From Chitinibacter fontanus (GTDB lineage: Bacteria > Pseudomonadota > Gammaproteobacteria > Burkholderiales > Chitinibacteraceae): DNA of 64,000 bases. The position numbers and the translations under genes were made by a program. A model generated the notes under the pieces. That model was not told the DNA's origin. It made no database searches and worked only from the letters and a program-made list of their open reading frames with translations. Every line of letters starts with the position of its first letter. Position 1 is the stretch's first letter. This document shows, one piece after another, positions 1 to 10,633 of this stretch. The stretch lies in the NCBI RefSeq assembly GCF_013423785.1, contig NZ_CP058952.1, positions 1,302,001 to 1,366,000 of the forward strand. The letters run 5' to 3'.

Positions 1-387
1 TAGCGGGAAAAACGGTGGCTTCATCGCTTCCATATACAGCCGCCCCGTGGTCTGCGCGGTGGCGATAACAGCATCGAGTTCGTCCAATGAAGTCGCGGCG
101 GGCTTCTCGCACAAGACCGCTTTACCCGCTTGCAGCGCGGCGATGCTGAATGTGGCGTGGCTAGGGTGTGGCGTGGCGATATACACCGCGTCGATGTCGC
201 TGGCGAGCAGATCGTCGATTTCGTCGCAGACAGTGGGAATGTGGTGAACCGCAGCAAACTGCCGCGCTTTAGCGCCGCCACGACTATACACCGCCGCCAC
301 CGTGGCATTGGGAACGTGGGCGAGGCCGGCAAAAAAACGCTGCGCGATGCTGCCAGTACCGATAATGCCAAAACGGACCTTACTCAT
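1..387 (-). CDS. Gfo/Idh/MocA-family NAD(P)-dependent oxidoreductase (partial, C-terminus outside window)
   Basis: Only the first 129 codons are inside the window; the frame is open to the left edge. The start is the ATG at 385-387. The N-terminus reads MSKVRFGIIGTGSIAQRFF, a Rossmann dinucleotide-binding loop of the GxGxxA type at residues 8-13. It is followed by the family's typical run DAVYIATPHPSHA near residue 70. Members of this family oxidise or reduce sugars and related polyols with NAD(P). The substrate cannot be told from this part. It lies on the same strand as metW, 81 bp downstream of its stop, and may have its own promoter in that gap. Confidence 0.85.
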   Translation of the reverse strand, partial: MSKVRFGIIGTGSIAQRFFAGLAHVPNATVAAVYSRGGAKARQFAAVHHIPTVCDEIDDLLASDIDAVYIATPHPSHATFSIAALQAGKAVLCEKPAATSLDELDAVIATAQTTGRLYMEAMKPPFFPL

Positions 388-468
388 CACGACTCCTAGC
401 TATGGGTATAGCCCTGAAAATCAGTAATATTAAGATTTACAGAGCTATACACCAATCAGGTATTGCGA

Positions 469-1071
469 TTATTGATTTGCCAAACTAAATTGCACCAAGG
501 CAAGGCTACCAAACAGATTCGGCAGAAAATCAACCGTCTCGCCTTGATGCAGCACGACCTGCTTATCGACTTTCATGCCCATTTTGCCGAGCAATTTGTC
601 AAAATCATTCACCGTGCAGAAGTGAATATTCGGCGTGTTATACCATTCGTACGGAATCGTCTCGGACACGGGCATACGGCCGATCAGAATTTGCCAGCGG
701 TTTTCCCAGAAGCCGAAGTTCGGGAACGTGACAATACCGACTTTGCCGACGCGCAGCATTTCTTGCAAGATCAGCTCGATATTGTGCATGGCCTGAATGG
801 TGAGCGAGAGCACGACATAATCAAAACTGCCATCTTCAAAACTTTGCAAACCGCTTTCCATATCGGCCTGAATCACATTCAGGCCTTTTTCAACGCAGCT
901 CACAATCGACATCACATCGACATCGACACCAATACCGCGCACAGCTTTATTGCCTTGCAGCCAAGCGAGCAATTCGCCATCAGCGCAGCCTAAATCGAGC
1001 ACGCGTGAGCCGGGTTTGATCTGGTCGGAAATGTGTTTAAGGTCGGGGCGGAGGGTGTTGTGATTAGCCAT
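469..1071 (-). CDS. metW: Methionine biosynthesis protein MetW
   Basis: A 200-residue class I SAM-methyltransferase-fold protein with the SAM-binding motif VLDLGCADGELL near residues 25-36. Length and sequence agree with MetW, which is found next to metX in many proteobacteria. It is thought to support or regulate homoserine acylation; no methyl acceptor is firmly known. Its ATG shares a base with the metX stop (TAATG at 1069-1073), so the two are translationally coupled. This pairing supports both identifications. Confidence 0.93.
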   Translation of the reverse strand: MANHNTLRPDLKHISDQIKPGSRVLDLGCADGELLAWLQGNKAVRGIGVDVDVMSIVSCVEKGLNVIQADMESGLQSFEDGSFDYVVLSLTIQAMHNIELILQEMLRVGKVGIVTFPNFGFWENRWQILIGRMPVSETIPYEWYNTPNIHFCTVNDFDKLLGKMGMKVDKQVVLHQGETVDFLPNLFGSLALVQFSLANQ

Positions 1072-2201
1072 TACGCGATCTCCTTCGCCACATTATTTAA
1101 ATAGGCCCGCATCACGGCCATGTACGGCGCGTCTTCCATCAGGAAAGCATCGTGGCCGTGTTGTGATGTAATTTCGGCATACGACACGGTGCGATCGGCA
1201 TCGAGCAAGGCTTTGACGATTTCGCGTGAACGCGACGGCGCGAAACGCCAGTCGGACGTGAACGACACGACCAAGAATTTGGCCTGCGCTTGGCGCATCG
1301 CCTCGGCCAAGCTACCGCCGTAATGACGCGCAGGGTCGAAATAATCGAGTGCCTTGGTCATCAGCAAATAAGTGTTCGCATCAAACATCGTCGAGAATTT
1401 ATCGCCCTGATAGCGCAGGTAGGATTCGATTTCGAATTCAACGTCGAAACCGTATTTGTATTCGCCACTACGCAACATGCGGCCAAATTTCTCGCCCATG
1501 CCATCGTCGGACAAATAAGTAATATGACCCAGCATCCGCGCCAAACGCAGCCCACGGCGTGGCACGACGCCGTGCTGATAAAAATCGCCGCCATGAAATT
1601 CGGGGTCGGTAATAATGGCCTGCCGCGCCACATCGTTAAACGCGATATTCTGTGCCGTCAATTTCGGCGCCGACGCAATCACCAGCGCATGGCGCACGCG
1701 CTCTGGATAAGTAATCGACCAACGCAGCGCCTGCATCCCGCCCAGGCTACCGCCAATAATCGCGGCGAACTGCTGAATGCCCAAGCGATCAGCCAAACGC
1801 GCCTGTGTTTCAACCCAATCACGCACCAACACGACCGGAAAGCTCGAACCATACGGCGCATTGGTTTCTGGGTTAATACTCGAAGGGCCAGTCGAACCAT
1901 GGCAACCACCGAGGTTATTGAGGCCTATGACGAAGAATTTATTCGTATCGATTGGTTTGCCGGGACCAACCATATTGTCCCACCAACCCGCAGCTTTATC
2001 TTCAGGCTTATGTTTACCTGCAATATGATGATGCCCAGATAGCGCGTGGCAAATCAGAATGGCATTGGACTTATCGGCATTCAAGCTGCCGTAGGTTTCG
2101 ACCATCAGCTCGTAGCGCGGTATAACCACACCTGAAGAGAGCGTAATGGGGTCTTCGAAAACCAATTTTTTTGGCGTAACAATGCCCACAGACTCAGACA
2201 T
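1071..2201 (-). CDS. metX: Homoserine O-acyltransferase MetX
   Basis: A 376-residue alpha/beta-hydrolase-fold enzyme that acylates L-homoserine (acetyl-CoA or succinyl-CoA) in the first committed step of methionine synthesis. The nucleophile elbow is GGSLGG with Ser152. The other triad members are Asp317 (TSDWRF) and His350 (HGHDAFL). Acetyl versus succinyl specificity cannot be read safely here. Its start overlaps the end of the O-antigen ligase-like gene by 8 bp and its stop is fused to the metW start. It therefore appears to be co-transcribed with surface-polysaccharide genes, an unusual arrangement. Confidence 0.95.
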   Translation of the reverse strand: MSESVGIVTPKKLVFEDPITLSSGVVIPRYELMVETYGSLNADKSNAILICHALSGHHHIAGKHKPEDKAAGWWDNMVGPGKPIDTNKFFVIGLNNLGGCHGSTGPSSINPETNAPYGSSFPVVLVRDWVETQARLADRLGIQQFAAIIGGSLGGMQALRWSITYPERVRHALVIASAPKLTAQNIAFNDVARQAIITDPEFHGGDFYQHGVVPRRGLRLARMLGHITYLSDDGMGEKFGRMLRSGEYKYGFDVEFEIESYLRYQGDKFSTMFDANTYLLMTKALDYFDPARHYGGSLAEAMRQAQAKFLVVSFTSDWRFAPSRSREIVKALLDADRTVSYAEITSQHGHDAFLMEDAPYMAVMRAYLNNVAKEIA

Positions 2202-3456
2202 GGGAAGCCTTACTTTCAGAAGAGTTAGAAGAATTTGCTGTATGTATTGCTAGCGCCAACACGACAGCCAACACCGTGACCAAGGTATATCCCTCGGTAA
2301 AATCAAGTAATAAGGAGTTAAAAAGACTGCAAACGGCATAGGCAACAAGAATGCCGGAGAGTATCGTCCTCCAGGGGTCAGCCAGTCGCAAAGCGGCTCG
2401 AATACCGGCAATTAGAAGTGAAAGATACAGGATAATCCCCACCAAACCTAACTGCATGCCCTGCATCAAGTATTCGTTATGCGCATTAGAAAAATGACTG
2501 GTAGCAAGCGTTGGAATTGAGAAATTCCCCGTCCCGTAGCCTAAAAATGGTTTCTCAGCGATATGTTCAATTGCGGTCGTATACCAGTACGTACGCAATC
2601 CCAGCGATGTCGCGCAGAGAGCGTCTTGTTGTGGCGTGTGTAAAGCACCCCAGCACGTCTTCGCTTCAGTAAAACCAAGTGCAACGCGATTAACAATGCT
2701 GGCTTGACCGAACCAAAGAGCGCTTGCGATCGCAACCCCTAACCCGATAGCCATCAGCCGTGCACGCCACCCCAACCAAAGTGAACCTGCCCAGATCAGC
2801 ATAATTAAGACTGCGAGATAGCCTGTGCGCTGCGGGGACATCATAAAGACATTCAACAACATCCAGAGAGACAAAATCCCCCAAGCTAAACGCCGATAAT
2901 GCAAAGACTGTAGCGCTTTAGCCAGAGCAAGAAATGCAGCAATCGCCATTAGTAAACTCTGTGCAATCGGGTTTTTAGTGATGCCAGACGATAGGTATGT
3001 ATGCCCATTAAGCACCATCAATCGCATACTCGGGATTGTAGGATCAATCACACTCCCGACGAACCGCAGATATGTCGACGCGAATAGAATCAAAGCACTA
3101 CCTACAAGAAAACCTATGAGTGCTGCACGTAAACGCGCTTTATCGTGGATAAAAAACAAGGCCAAGAATGGAACAAATAACAATTTCTTGTACTTGCCAA
3201 GATACTCCATGCCTTGAGCCGGATCAGCACGCAGCGCTCCAAGTGCTAAAGCCATCAGCAAAGCCAATGAGAACCAAACAATTGGCTGAGTCTTGAGTAT
3301 ACGAACCACGAGGGCGCGTCCTTGCCAAGCACCGATCAAAGCACATAGTGGCAATAGCAAATTTGTCAGTGCCGTGCTGGTCGGCAGGGCCCCACCAAGT
3401 AAGAAAGGCAGCAACAATGGCCATTGTTGCATGTAACTCTTCCAATTTTGACTCAT
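2194..3456 (-). CDS. O-antigen ligase / Wzy-like membrane protein
   Basis: A 420-residue, very hydrophobic protein with about a dozen predicted membrane segments. It has a large periplasmic loop before the C-terminal segments. The loop contains the stretch [11 protein letters not shown] followed by [13 protein letters not shown], typical of the Wzy_C (O-antigen ligase/polymerase) family. Such proteins join undecaprenyl-linked glycans to lipid A-core or polymerise repeat units at the periplasmic face. The start overlaps the epimerase stop (ATGA, 3453-3456) and the end overlaps metX. Ligase (WaaL) and polymerase (Wzy) cannot be separated from sequence alone. Confidence 0.85.
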   Translation of the reverse strand: MSQNWKSYMQQWPLLLPFLLGGALPTSTALTNLLLPLCALIGAWQGRALVVRILKTQPIVWFSLALLMALALGALRADPAQGMEYLGKYKKLLFVPFLALFFIHDKARLRAALIGFLVGSALILFASTYLRFVGSVIDPTIPSMRLMVLNGHTYLSSGITKNPIAQSLLMAIAAFLALAKALQSLHYRRLAWGILSLWMLLNVFMMSPQRTGYLAVLIMLIWAGSLWLGWRARLMAIGLGVAIASALWFGQASIVNRVALGFTEAKTCWGALHTPQQDALCATSLGLRTYWYTTAIEHIAEKPFLGYGTGNFSIPTLATSHFSNAHNEYLMQGMQLGLVGIILYLSLLIAGIRAALRLADPWRTILSGILVAYAVCSLFNSLLLDFTEGYTLVTVLAVVLALAIHTANSSNSSESKASHV

Positions 3457-4487
3457 CGCTCATGCATCCTTTCTAAATAATAAGCCGCAGCCACTGCTAA
3501 GCCCTGCCGAATCGTATGCGTCGGCGCATAACCTAATAATGAATTAGCTTTACTCACATCCGCTTGCGAGTGACGTACATCGCCAGCTCGGAAATCACGG
3601 TAAATTGGCTCAACACCTGCTTTTTCTGGATGGATATTTGCTACCTGCTCACGAATCCAACCATACAATTGATTTAACGTTGTGCGGTCGCCAACGGCAA
3701 CGTTATAAACCTGATTGATCGCTTCCGCGTTATCGGTTGTCGCCGCCAGCAGATTCATTTGCACTACATTGTCGATAAAGCAAAAGTCGCGGCTAGTTTC
3801 GCCATCACCGTTGATGAAAATATCCTGATTGCGTAGCAAACTACCAAACCATTTTGGAATCACTGCCGCATAAGCGCCATCAGGGTCTTGGCGCGGGCCA
3901 AAGACATTGAAATAGCGCAAACCAATCGTCGGCATACCATAGCAACGACCAAAGACATCGGCATATAGCTCATTAACGTACTTGGTCACCGCATAAGGTG
4001 ACAGCGGCTTGCCAATGCGATCTTCCACCTTGGGTAGGCCTGGATGATCACCATAGGTCGAGCTAGAAGCCGCGTAAACAAAGCGCTCTACGTTGGCATC
4101 GCGCGCTGCAACCAACATATTTAGGAAGCCGTTGATATTACTTTCATGGGTGCGAATCGGGTTTTCGAGTGAGCGCGGCACACTGCCCAAGGCGGCCTGA
4201 TGCAAAACATAATTCACACCATGAACAGCTTGCTCACACGTTGCTAAATCGCGGATATCCCCCTCAATCAGGGTAAAACGCGACCAGGCATCTGCCCCTA
4301 CGCTCGCTTGCACCATCGCTAGATTATGACGATGCCCGGTGGAAAAATTATCCAAGCCCACTACGGTTTGCCCTAGCTTGAGCAGTTGCTCCAACAAATT
4401 CGAGCCAATAAAACCAGCCACACCAGTAACTAGCCAGACTTTGGGTTGCGCAAGCAACGCCGTTTTCACTTCAACAAATTTTGACAC
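3453..4487 (-). CDS. NAD-dependent UDP-sugar 4-epimerase (TviC/WbpP-like)
   Basis: An extended short-chain dehydrogenase with the NAD-binding motif [11 protein letters not shown] near the N-terminus and the catalytic YxxxK ([13 protein letters not shown]). Sequence style is that of UDP-GlcNAc/UDP-GlcNAcA C4-epimerases such as TviC and WbpP. Together with the upstream dehydrogenase it would make UDP-GalNAcA for a surface polysaccharide. The chosen start is the GTG at 4485-4487, preceded by AGGA at suitable spacing. Longer readings run into the dehydrogenase gene. The gap to that gene is 28 bp, and the stop overlaps the next start by 4 bp. Confidence 0.88.
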   Translation of the reverse strand: MSKFVEVKTALLAQPKVWLVTGVAGFIGSNLLEQLLKLGQTVVGLDNFSTGHRHNLAMVQASVGADAWSRFTLIEGDIRDLATCEQAVHGVNYVLHQAALGSVPRSLENPIRTHESNINGFLNMLVAARDANVERFVYAASSSTYGDHPGLPKVEDRIGKPLSPYAVTKYVNELYADVFGRCYGMPTIGLRYFNVFGPRQDPDGAYAAVIPKWFGSLLRNQDIFINGDGETSRDFCFIDNVVQMNLLAATTDNAEAINQVYNVAVGDRTTLNQLYGWIREQVANIHPEKAGVEPIYRDFRAGDVRHSQADVSKANSLLGYAPTHTIRQGLAVAAAYYLERMHER

Positions 4488-4515
4488 AATGAATCCTGAT
4501 AGATTACGACAACAG

Positions 4516-5802
4516 TTACAGACGCCAGAAACGCACACCGGCATCAGCCATCGCTTGGCGATCACAAATCCCTTTCACATCGATCACGACTGGATTGCTC
4601 TCCAGCAAAGCCAAATACTGCGCTACAGGCCAGGTGGCAAATTCGTGATGCGCTACGGCAACAACGATTGCAGAAGCTTTTTGGAGCTCAGCAACTGGCG
4701 TCAAAGGCACACCGTATTCCTCTACAGCCTCTTGGCTATCGGCCTCTGGATCACATACCTGCACATTAACGCCAAAATCCTGCAGTTCACGAATAATGTC
4801 GATCACGCGCGAGTTACGCAAATCTGGGCAATTTTCTTTAAATGTGAGACCTAGCACGGTCACGGTACTGCCAGCAATTGCGTGACCCGCATGAATCATT
4901 TGCTTGATGGTTTGCTGCGCAATATACGCCCCCATCCCATCATTGATGCGACGGCCTGACAGAATAACTTGCGGGATATACCCCAGCTTTTCCGCTTTAT
5001 GGGTTAGGTAATATGGATCAACGCCAATGCAATGCCCTCCCACCAAACCGGGCTTGAATTTCAAGAAATTCCACTTCGTACCCGCAGCTTCCAGTACATC
5101 GAGCGTATCAATGCCCATGCGGTCAAAAATCAGAGCCAACTCATTCATTAGCGCAATATTCAAATCGCGCTGGGTGTTTTCGATCACTTTGGCAGCTTCA
5201 GCAACCTTAATCGTAGCGGCTTTATGCACGCCAGCCGTCACGACCGAAGCGTACACGTCAGCTACGATATCGAGCGTGACTTGATCTTGTCCTGAGACCA
5301 CTTTTTTAATTTTGGTGAAGGTATGTTCTTTATCACCTGGATTGATCCGCTCTGGGCTGTAACCAACAGTAAAATCCACGCCGCATTTAAGCCCGGAAAC
5401 ACGCTCCAGAATCGGCACGCAAATGTCTTCGGTCACCCCGGGATAGACGGTCGATTCATAAACAACGATATCACCACGCTTAAGCGCCTTGCCCACCGTT
5501 TCGGACGCTTTCACCACAGGGGTCAGATCGGGTTGGTGCGCATCATCAACAGGGGTAGGCACCGCCACGATGTGAAAATCTGCTTGAGCCAATTCTTCGG
5601 TACTGCTGGTGTACACAATCTGTGCGGCAACAAGGTCGCCATCTTCAACTTCATTGGTGCGGTCATGCCCAGCACGCAGCTCAGCCAAGCGGGCTTCATT
5701 AATATCAAAACCGATGGCCGGAGCCACCTTGCCAAACGCTACAGCCACAGGCAGGCCAACATAGCCAAGCCCAATCACGGATATTTTTCGCTGATGCGCC
5801 AT
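4516..5802 (-). CDS. UDP-N-acetyl-D-glucosamine 6-dehydrogenase (TviB/WbpO-like)
   Basis: A 428-residue nucleotide-sugar dehydrogenase. It has the N-terminal NAD motif [10 protein letters not shown], the conserved VPTP segment, and the catalytic cysteine in [12 protein letters not shown]. The enzyme oxidises the C6 hydroxyl of a UDP-sugar to a carboxylate with two NAD+. The closest recognisable subgroup is TviB/WbpO (UDP-GlcNAc or UDP-GalNAc), agreeing with the TviC/WbpP-like epimerase that follows. It lies 58 bp after the GT4 glycosyltransferase in the same direction. Confidence 0.9.
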   Translation of the reverse strand: MAHQRKISVIGLGYVGLPVAVAFGKVAPAIGFDINEARLAELRAGHDRTNEVEDGDLVAAQIVYTSSTEELAQADFHIVAVPTPVDDAHQPDLTPVVKASETVGKALKRGDIVVYESTVYPGVTEDICVPILERVSGLKCGVDFTVGYSPERINPGDKEHTFTKIKKVVSGQDQVTLDIVADVYASVVTAGVHKAATIKVAEAAKVIENTQRDLNIALMNELALIFDRMGIDTLDVLEAAGTKWNFLKFKPGLVGGHCIGVDPYYLTHKAEKLGYIPQVILSGRRINDGMGAYIAQQTIKQMIHAGHAIAGSTVTVLGLTFKENCPDLRNSRVIDIIRELQDFGVNVQVCDPEADSQEAVEEYGVPLTPVAELQKASAIVVAVAHHEFATWPVAQYLALLESNPVVIDVKGICDRQAMADAGVRFWRL

Positions 5803-5860
5803 AAGTTAAGTTCTACCTTTGAATTTGATGAAATATGCGGATCTTCGCAGCAACTAATCC

Positions 5861-6964
5861 CTAGCGTGAGGCAGCGCAGACTTCAAGGAAAACCCGCTCC
5901 ATGTCCACCGCCATACGCTCAACACTAAAGATAGCCTTCGCTCGCGCCAAACCAGCCGCACCATATTGCTCACGCAGAGCATCATCAGCCATCACCGCCG
6001 TTAATGCTTTGACTAATGCGGGTAAATCACGTTTTTCAATTAACAACCCGGTTTCTTGATGGATCACCGCGTCTGGAATCCCCCCCACGCGGGTTGCCAC
6101 CACAGGCACCGCGCAGGCCATCGCTTGGGTAATCACTTGTGGCACCCCTTCTGAATCGGAAGGAAGAACAAATACATCAAATGCATTTAGCCAATGCTCC
6201 AGTGCGGGCTGATAGCCTACTAAGCGGACGGAATCGGGAAATTGTGCCTGCAGGTCTAATACCGGAGCATATTGCTCATCATCCCCAACCAAAACCAATT
6301 GCCAATCGGGAAACTGGGCTTGTAATACCGTCCAAGCTTGCGCCAGTAAATCACAGCCTTTTCCAGCATGCAGACCACTAGCGGCAAAACCCAGTGTTTT
6401 CTTTGCTGGCAAGCCCAACTGTTGACGTAATTGATGGCGATCTTGCGGGTAAAACCGCTGTAAATCAACACCCGTGGGTATCGAAACAAGACGTTCAGCA
6501 TCAAACCTGTTATCACGGATCAGTTGCTCGCGCACCATTGAGCCGGTGGTTACAATCATTTGTGTGGCACGCTGATACAGCCAACGGGTGGTCAGGCGAT
6601 TACTAATTGGTGTTGCCATATGCCGGGTTCTAACTACCGGGGGTAAATCAGTCAGCAGCAAACCTGCGGCAGCAACTAGCCAGTGATCAGTCGAGCGATG
6701 GGTGTTAATCACGTCAAAGCGCTGACGATTCGTCACCAGCCAGCGCCGCATCGCCAATAAGGCCGACACCCGCTTTTTAGCAATCGGCAATTCCCAGACA
6801 ATCAGGCCTGCAGCTTTGGCCTCTTGCGCCATTCGCGAGCCACTGAGCGCGATGAGTTCTAGCTCATGCCCCATCTTTTGCATTGCGCGCATTTCACTAA
6901 TAATTCGTAGCTCTTGGCCTCCCCAGCTACTCGAACATTCGGTATGTAATACACGCAAAGCCAC
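5861..6964 (-). CDS. GT4-family glycosyltransferase
   Basis: A 367-residue GT-B protein. The N-terminus (LHTECSSSWGGQELRI) has the glycine-rich acceptor-side loop. The C-terminal half carries the nucleotide-sugar motif DSEGVPQVITQAMACAVPVVA, typical of GT4 retaining transferases. The second residue of the usual EX7E pair is Gln here rather than Glu. It probably adds a sugar in lipopolysaccharide core or O-antigen synthesis at the cytoplasmic membrane. It is the first gene of the polysaccharide/metXW run and diverges from the WaaE-like gene. Donor and acceptor are unknown. Confidence 0.85.
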   Translation of the reverse strand: MALRVLHTECSSSWGGQELRIISEMRAMQKMGHELELIALSGSRMAQEAKAAGLIVWELPIAKKRVSALLAMRRWLVTNRQRFDVINTHRSTDHWLVAAAGLLLTDLPPVVRTRHMATPISNRLTTRWLYQRATQMIVTTGSMVREQLIRDNRFDAERLVSIPTGVDLQRFYPQDRHQLRQQLGLPAKKTLGFAASGLHAGKGCDLLAQAWTVLQAQFPDWQLVLVGDDEQYAPVLDLQAQFPDSVRLVGYQPALEHWLNAFDVFVLPSDSEGVPQVITQAMACAVPVVATRVGGIPDAVIHQETGLLIEKRDLPALVKALTAVMADDALREQYGAAGLARAKAIFSVERMAVDMERVFLEVCAASR

Positions 6965-7112
6965 TCACCCCCTCCGCTACACCACCCACAAGCACCATTT
7001 GCGTGGGCAATTGGCACATTATATCACCGCATTGACGCCTACCTTTCTTCACGTTCACAATGCGCGGTTGGCTGTAATGCAATTTATTAAAATCACTTTG
7101 GCGTACAAGCCC

Positions 7113-7859
7113 ATGCCCACTCTCGGTATCGCAATTATTACAAAGAACGCAGCCGCGCATCTGAATGAATGTTTGCTGGCGGCCAAATGGGCGGATCAAA
7201 TTGTGATCTTAGACTCTGGCAGCTCGGATCAAACGCTAGAGATCGCTCAGTCGCATCAGGTAGCAGTGCATCACACCAGCGACTGGCCGGGCTTTGGCAT
7301 TCAAAAAAACCGCGCCCTTGCCTACCTGAATACCGACTGGATTCTCGCCTTGGACGCGGATGAAATCCTCACCACGGCATTGACCGACAGTATTCGGGCT
7401 GCAATCAGCAATCCCACTGCCGACATTTATCAACTCGCCCGTTTGTCCAATTATTGTGGGCGCTGGATACGCCACTCAGGCTGGCAGCCTGATCATTTAC
7501 CGCGCCTATTCAAACGCGGTTGTGCACAATACTCTGAAGATCTGGTCCATGAACGTTTACTTTATTCAGGTGCAGCGCCGCTATTGGCCGGAGAGTTATT
7601 GCATTACTCTTTTGACAATCTGGATGATGTACTGGATAAAGTGAATCGCTATTCCAGCGCGGGCGCTCGGCAGCGCTTGGCTAAGGGTGAGAAATCAGGT
7701 TTATTCAAGGCCATATACAAAGGCCTGTGGGCTTTTTTACGCACTTATGTATTACAACGCGGGTTTCTGGATGGGCGAGAAGGCTTTATTTTGGCCGTCT
7801 CCAACGCCGAAGGCACTTACTACCGCTATTTGAAATTAATGTACTTGGCTGAACAATGA
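7113..7859 (+). CDS. GT2-family LPS core glycosyltransferase (WaaE/KdtX-like)
   Basis: A 248-residue GT-A glycosyltransferase. It has the N-terminal strand LGIAIITKNAAAHL, the DSGSSDQT loop, and the metal-binding acidic motif ALDADEIL near residue 88. The C-terminal WIRHSGWQPDHLPRLF and GREGF segments are characteristic of the WaaE/KdtX group, which decorates the inner LPS core. Start at the ATG at 7113 (MPTLGIA), the usual family N-terminus. An in-frame ATG at 7077 is possible; neither has a strong ribosome binding site. The stop overlaps the next gene by 4 bp. Confidence 0.87.
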   Translation: MPTLGIAIITKNAAAHLNECLLAAKWADQIVILDSGSSDQTLEIAQSHQVAVHHTSDWPGFGIQKNRALAYLNTDWILALDADEILTTALTDSIRAAISNPTADIYQLARLSNYCGRWIRHSGWQPDHLPRLFKRGCAQYSEDLVHERLLYSGAAPLLAGELLHYSFDNLDDVLDKVNRYSSAGARQRLAKGEKSGLFKAIYKGLWAFLRTYVLQRGFLDGREGFILAVSNAEGTYYRYLKLMYLAEQ

Positions 7860-8677
7860 AACTATCCATCATCGTATCGACCTATAACCGCCCCGACGCG
7901 CTCAATGCCGTCCTTCAAGGCCTAGCGCTGCAGGTAGGTGCCGCCGATTGGGAAGTGATTGTGGCGGATGATGGCTCTCAAGCTGATACCCAAGCCTTAG
8001 TTAGCAAGTGGCAAGCACACTTTCCCTGCCCACTGCATCATGTCTGGCACGAAGATACAGGGTTCCGACTTGCGGCGATTCGCAATCGAAGTGCGGCACT
8101 CGCCCAAGGCGAGTTTTTAGTTTTTTTGGATGGCGACTGCATTCCAATGCCGGATTTCATCACCCAAAGTTTGGGACTGGCAGAGGCGGGCTGGTTTTCG
8201 GCAGGCAACCGGGTATTACTCAATGAAGCGATCACTCGTTCGTTGCTGAGTACCCAACAAAATCCAGCCTCATGGAGCAAACTTCGCTGGTTGATCGCCA
8301 AATTTAGCGGGCAAGCAAATCGGGCACTGCCTTGGTTACGACTAAAGTTAGTTGAAATGCGCAAACAGCGTGCAACCCAATGGCAAGTATTAAAAGGCTG
8401 CAATATTGGGGTTTGGAAGGCCGACTTTATGGCGATTAATGGCTTTGATGAATCATTCTCAGGCTGGGGTCACGAAGACTCCGATTTTGCGGTGCGCCTC
8501 ATCCGTGCGGGCCTCAAACTCAAAGATGGTCGCTTTGCGATTCCAGTTTTACACCTGTGGCACCGGGAAAATGACCGATCAAAACAGGCCGCAAACTGGG
8601 CCAAGCTAGAAGCAACAATCCAAGGCAATCACATTCGTGCGCAACTAGGCGTTGATCAATACATCACCAGGGCATAA
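7856..8677 (+). CDS. GT2-family glycosyltransferase with galactosyltransferase-type C-terminal motif
   Basis: A 273-residue GT-A protein. It begins KLSIIVSTYNRPDALNAVL and has the DDGS motif, the acidic DxD-type motif FLDGDCIPM near residue 95, and GWGHEDSDF near 200. The last is typical of the Glyco_transf_7C domain. It likely adds a hexose to the LPS core or a surface glycan. The start codon overlaps the previous gene's stop (ATGA, 7856-7859), so the two are a translationally coupled pair. It converges on msbA; the 87-bp gap between them shows no clear terminator hairpin. Confidence 0.85.
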   Translation: MKLSIIVSTYNRPDALNAVLQGLALQVGAADWEVIVADDGSQADTQALVSKWQAHFPCPLHHVWHEDTGFRLAAIRNRSAALAQGEFLVFLDGDCIPMPDFITQSLGLAEAGWFSAGNRVLLNEAITRSLLSTQQNPASWSKLRWLIAKFSGQANRALPWLRLKLVEMRKQRATQWQVLKGCNIGVWKADFMAINGFDESFSGWGHEDSDFAVRLIRAGLKLKDGRFAIPVLHLWHRENDRSKQAANWAKLEATIQGNHIRAQLGVDQYITRA

Positions 8678-8764
8678 CCACATAGGCAATACGTATAAAA
8701 GCCTACAACAACATACCCTAGCGCAAATTCAAAATCAGCCCATTCTGCGTCAGCATCGGCAGCG

Positions 8765-10513
8765 TTAAACTCTGGAATTAGACTCCAGCCCAAATTGCAC
8801 CGCATGCATTTGCGCATACATGCCGTTTTTGGCGATGAGATCGGCGTGTTTGCCGCTTTCAATCACGCGGCCTGCATTCATCACCACAATCCGATCTACT
8901 TTTTCAATCGTCGATAAACGATGGGCAATGACAACGGTGGTACGACCTTGCATCAGGTTTTCCAATGCTTCTTGCACTTTGCGCTCTGACTCGGTATCGA
9001 GCGCACTGGTCGCCTCATCAAGAATCAGCACTGGCGCATCTTTGTAAATCGCGCGGGCAATCGCCAAGCGCTGGCGCTGGCCGCCCGATAGCCGCACGCC
9101 ATTTTCGCCCAGCATTTCGTCAAAGCCATTGGGCATTTGCTCAATAAACTCGGTGGCGTACGCCGCTGTTGCTGCGGCACGCACGCGCTCCATATCTATC
9201 TGGCCTGAGCCATACGCAATATTGGCCGCGACAGTATCGTTAAACAGCACCATATCTTGGCTCACCAAGGCAATTTGCTGCCGTAAGTTGGCTAACTGGT
9301 ACTCAGCAAGCGGTACGTCATCGAGGCGAATTTCACCGCCTGTAGCATCGTAAAAACGCGGCAACAAGCTCGCCAGCGTTGTTTTACCACTGCCCGACTG
9401 CCCCACTAGCGCCACACTTTCGCCCGGTGCAATCTCAAGATTGATCTGATTCAAGGCTTTTACGCCTTCTTCGCTATAAGCAAACTCCAGCTCACGAATC
9501 GATAACGCGCCTTTAACTCGCTCGACTTGATGCCGCCCTTCATCTTGCTCAATGGCTGAATCAATCAAGGCAAATACTGATTCTGCCGCCGCCAAGCCGC
9601 GATGCAGCGGGTCATTGATTTTGGAAAGATTCTTAATCGGTTGTTGCAACAACATCATTGAGCCCATAAACGATACAAAGGCCCCCGCGGTCATCGCACC
9701 TTCAGCGGCGCGAATACCTGCGACATAGATAATCGCGGCAATGGCCACCGCAATCAGAAATACGGTAAATCCTGAGTTTAAACTGCTGGTCGCTGCGCGT
9801 TTCACCATCAAATTGCGTACTTGGCGATTGGCTTTACTAAAACGCGCCGATTCATACTGCGCACCATTAAAAATCTTAATGATGCGCTGCCCACCCAGAC
9901 TTTCATCCAGAATCTGGCTCATTTCACCCATCGTATTCTGGGTTTCTCGCGATAAACGCCGCTGGCGCTTACTCACTACCCGAATCGAGACGGCTGCACC
10001 GGGTAACATAATCAAGCAAAACAGCGTTAACTGCCAATCGGTCCAGAGCATAATCACCAGCAATGAAATGGCCAGTACGCTATCGCGCACAATCGTCGTC
10101 ATTACATTAAGGCCCGCATCCATAATCTGGTTAATGTCAAACGTGACGCGGGACAGCAACACCCCTACCGAAGATTGATCAAAAAAGCGAATGGGCATCG
10201 CCATCATGCGATCAAATACCTGCTGCCGGAGGGTTTCCATAATCCGCGACGACAACCAGGCACCACCATATTCATTGGCAAAGCTCGAGACCAAGCGTAC
10301 TAAACCCAAACCAAACAAGATCAGCGGCATATGCCACGGCGCTTGATCACCCGCATTAATATTCTGAAAGCCATCGATGATGTCTTTTAACAAGCGCATC
10401 ATTAATGCATCCACCGAGCCGGCAATAATCATCGAGATCAGCACCGCAATCGCAATCGTGCGATACGGCTTAAAGTAGGCCAGCAGGCGGAAATAAAGCT
10501 GACGGCTATTCAT
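8765..10513 (-). CDS. msbA: Lipid A export ABC transporter MsbA
   Basis: A 582-residue half-transporter. The N-terminal six-helix membrane domain covers about residues 1-320, followed by a nucleotide-binding domain. That domain has Walker A GQSGSGKTT, signature LSGGQRQRLAIARA and Walker B VLILDEATSALD. Length and order match MsbA, which flips lipid A-core across the inner membrane as a homodimer. It is 120 bp downstream of rsmE on the same strand. Its place at the far end of the cluster that includes lpxC, beside LPS glycosyltransferases, fits the role. Confidence 0.93.
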   Translation of the reverse strand: MNSRQLYFRLLAYFKPYRTIAIAVLISMIIAGSVDALMMRLLKDIIDGFQNINAGDQAPWHMPLILFGLGLVRLVSSFANEYGGAWLSSRIMETLRQQVFDRMMAMPIRFFDQSSVGVLLSRVTFDINQIMDAGLNVMTTIVRDSVLAISLLVIMLWTDWQLTLFCLIMLPGAAVSIRVVSKRQRRLSRETQNTMGEMSQILDESLGGQRIIKIFNGAQYESARFSKANRQVRNLMVKRAATSSLNSGFTVFLIAVAIAAIIYVAGIRAAEGAMTAGAFVSFMGSMMLLQQPIKNLSKINDPLHRGLAAAESVFALIDSAIEQDEGRHQVERVKGALSIRELEFAYSEEGVKALNQINLEIAPGESVALVGQSGSGKTTLASLLPRFYDATGGEIRLDDVPLAEYQLANLRQQIALVSQDMVLFNDTVAANIAYGSGQIDMERVRAAATAAYATEFIEQMPNGFDEMLGENGVRLSGGQRQRLAIARAIYKDAPVLILDEATSALDTESERKVQEALENLMQGRTTVVIAHRLSTIEKVDRIVVMNAGRVIESGKHADLIAKNGMYAQMHAVQFGLESNSRV

Positions 10514-10594
10514 ATGGATGGCCAGAAATGAGGTAAAAAGCGATTATAAAGCACCCAAGCCCAATTACGGGCGTTAGGCACAAAGGGAAATGCC

Positions 10595-10613
10595 GCGGCG
10601 CCGTTTGCGCCGC
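10595..10613 (-). terminator. GC-rich hairpin after rsmE
   Basis: A 7-bp perfect stem (GCGGCGC/GCGCCGC) with a 5-nt loop sits between the rsmE stop and the msbA start. No long T-run follows, so it may be an attenuator or mRNA-stability hairpin rather than a full terminator. Confidence 0.35.
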
Positions 10614-10633
10614 GCAGCTTTGATGCGCAACGA

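Noticed and set aside
1290..2042. 250-codon open frame antisense to metX
   Set aside because: metX is clearly the real gene (catalytic triad, operon overlaps), and the antisense protein has no domain or ribosome binding site.
6816..7112. N-terminal extension of the WaaE-like gene by about 99 codons
   Set aside because: It lies antisense over the GT4 gene, shows no family similarity, and the glycosyltransferase fold begins at MPTLGIA (7113).
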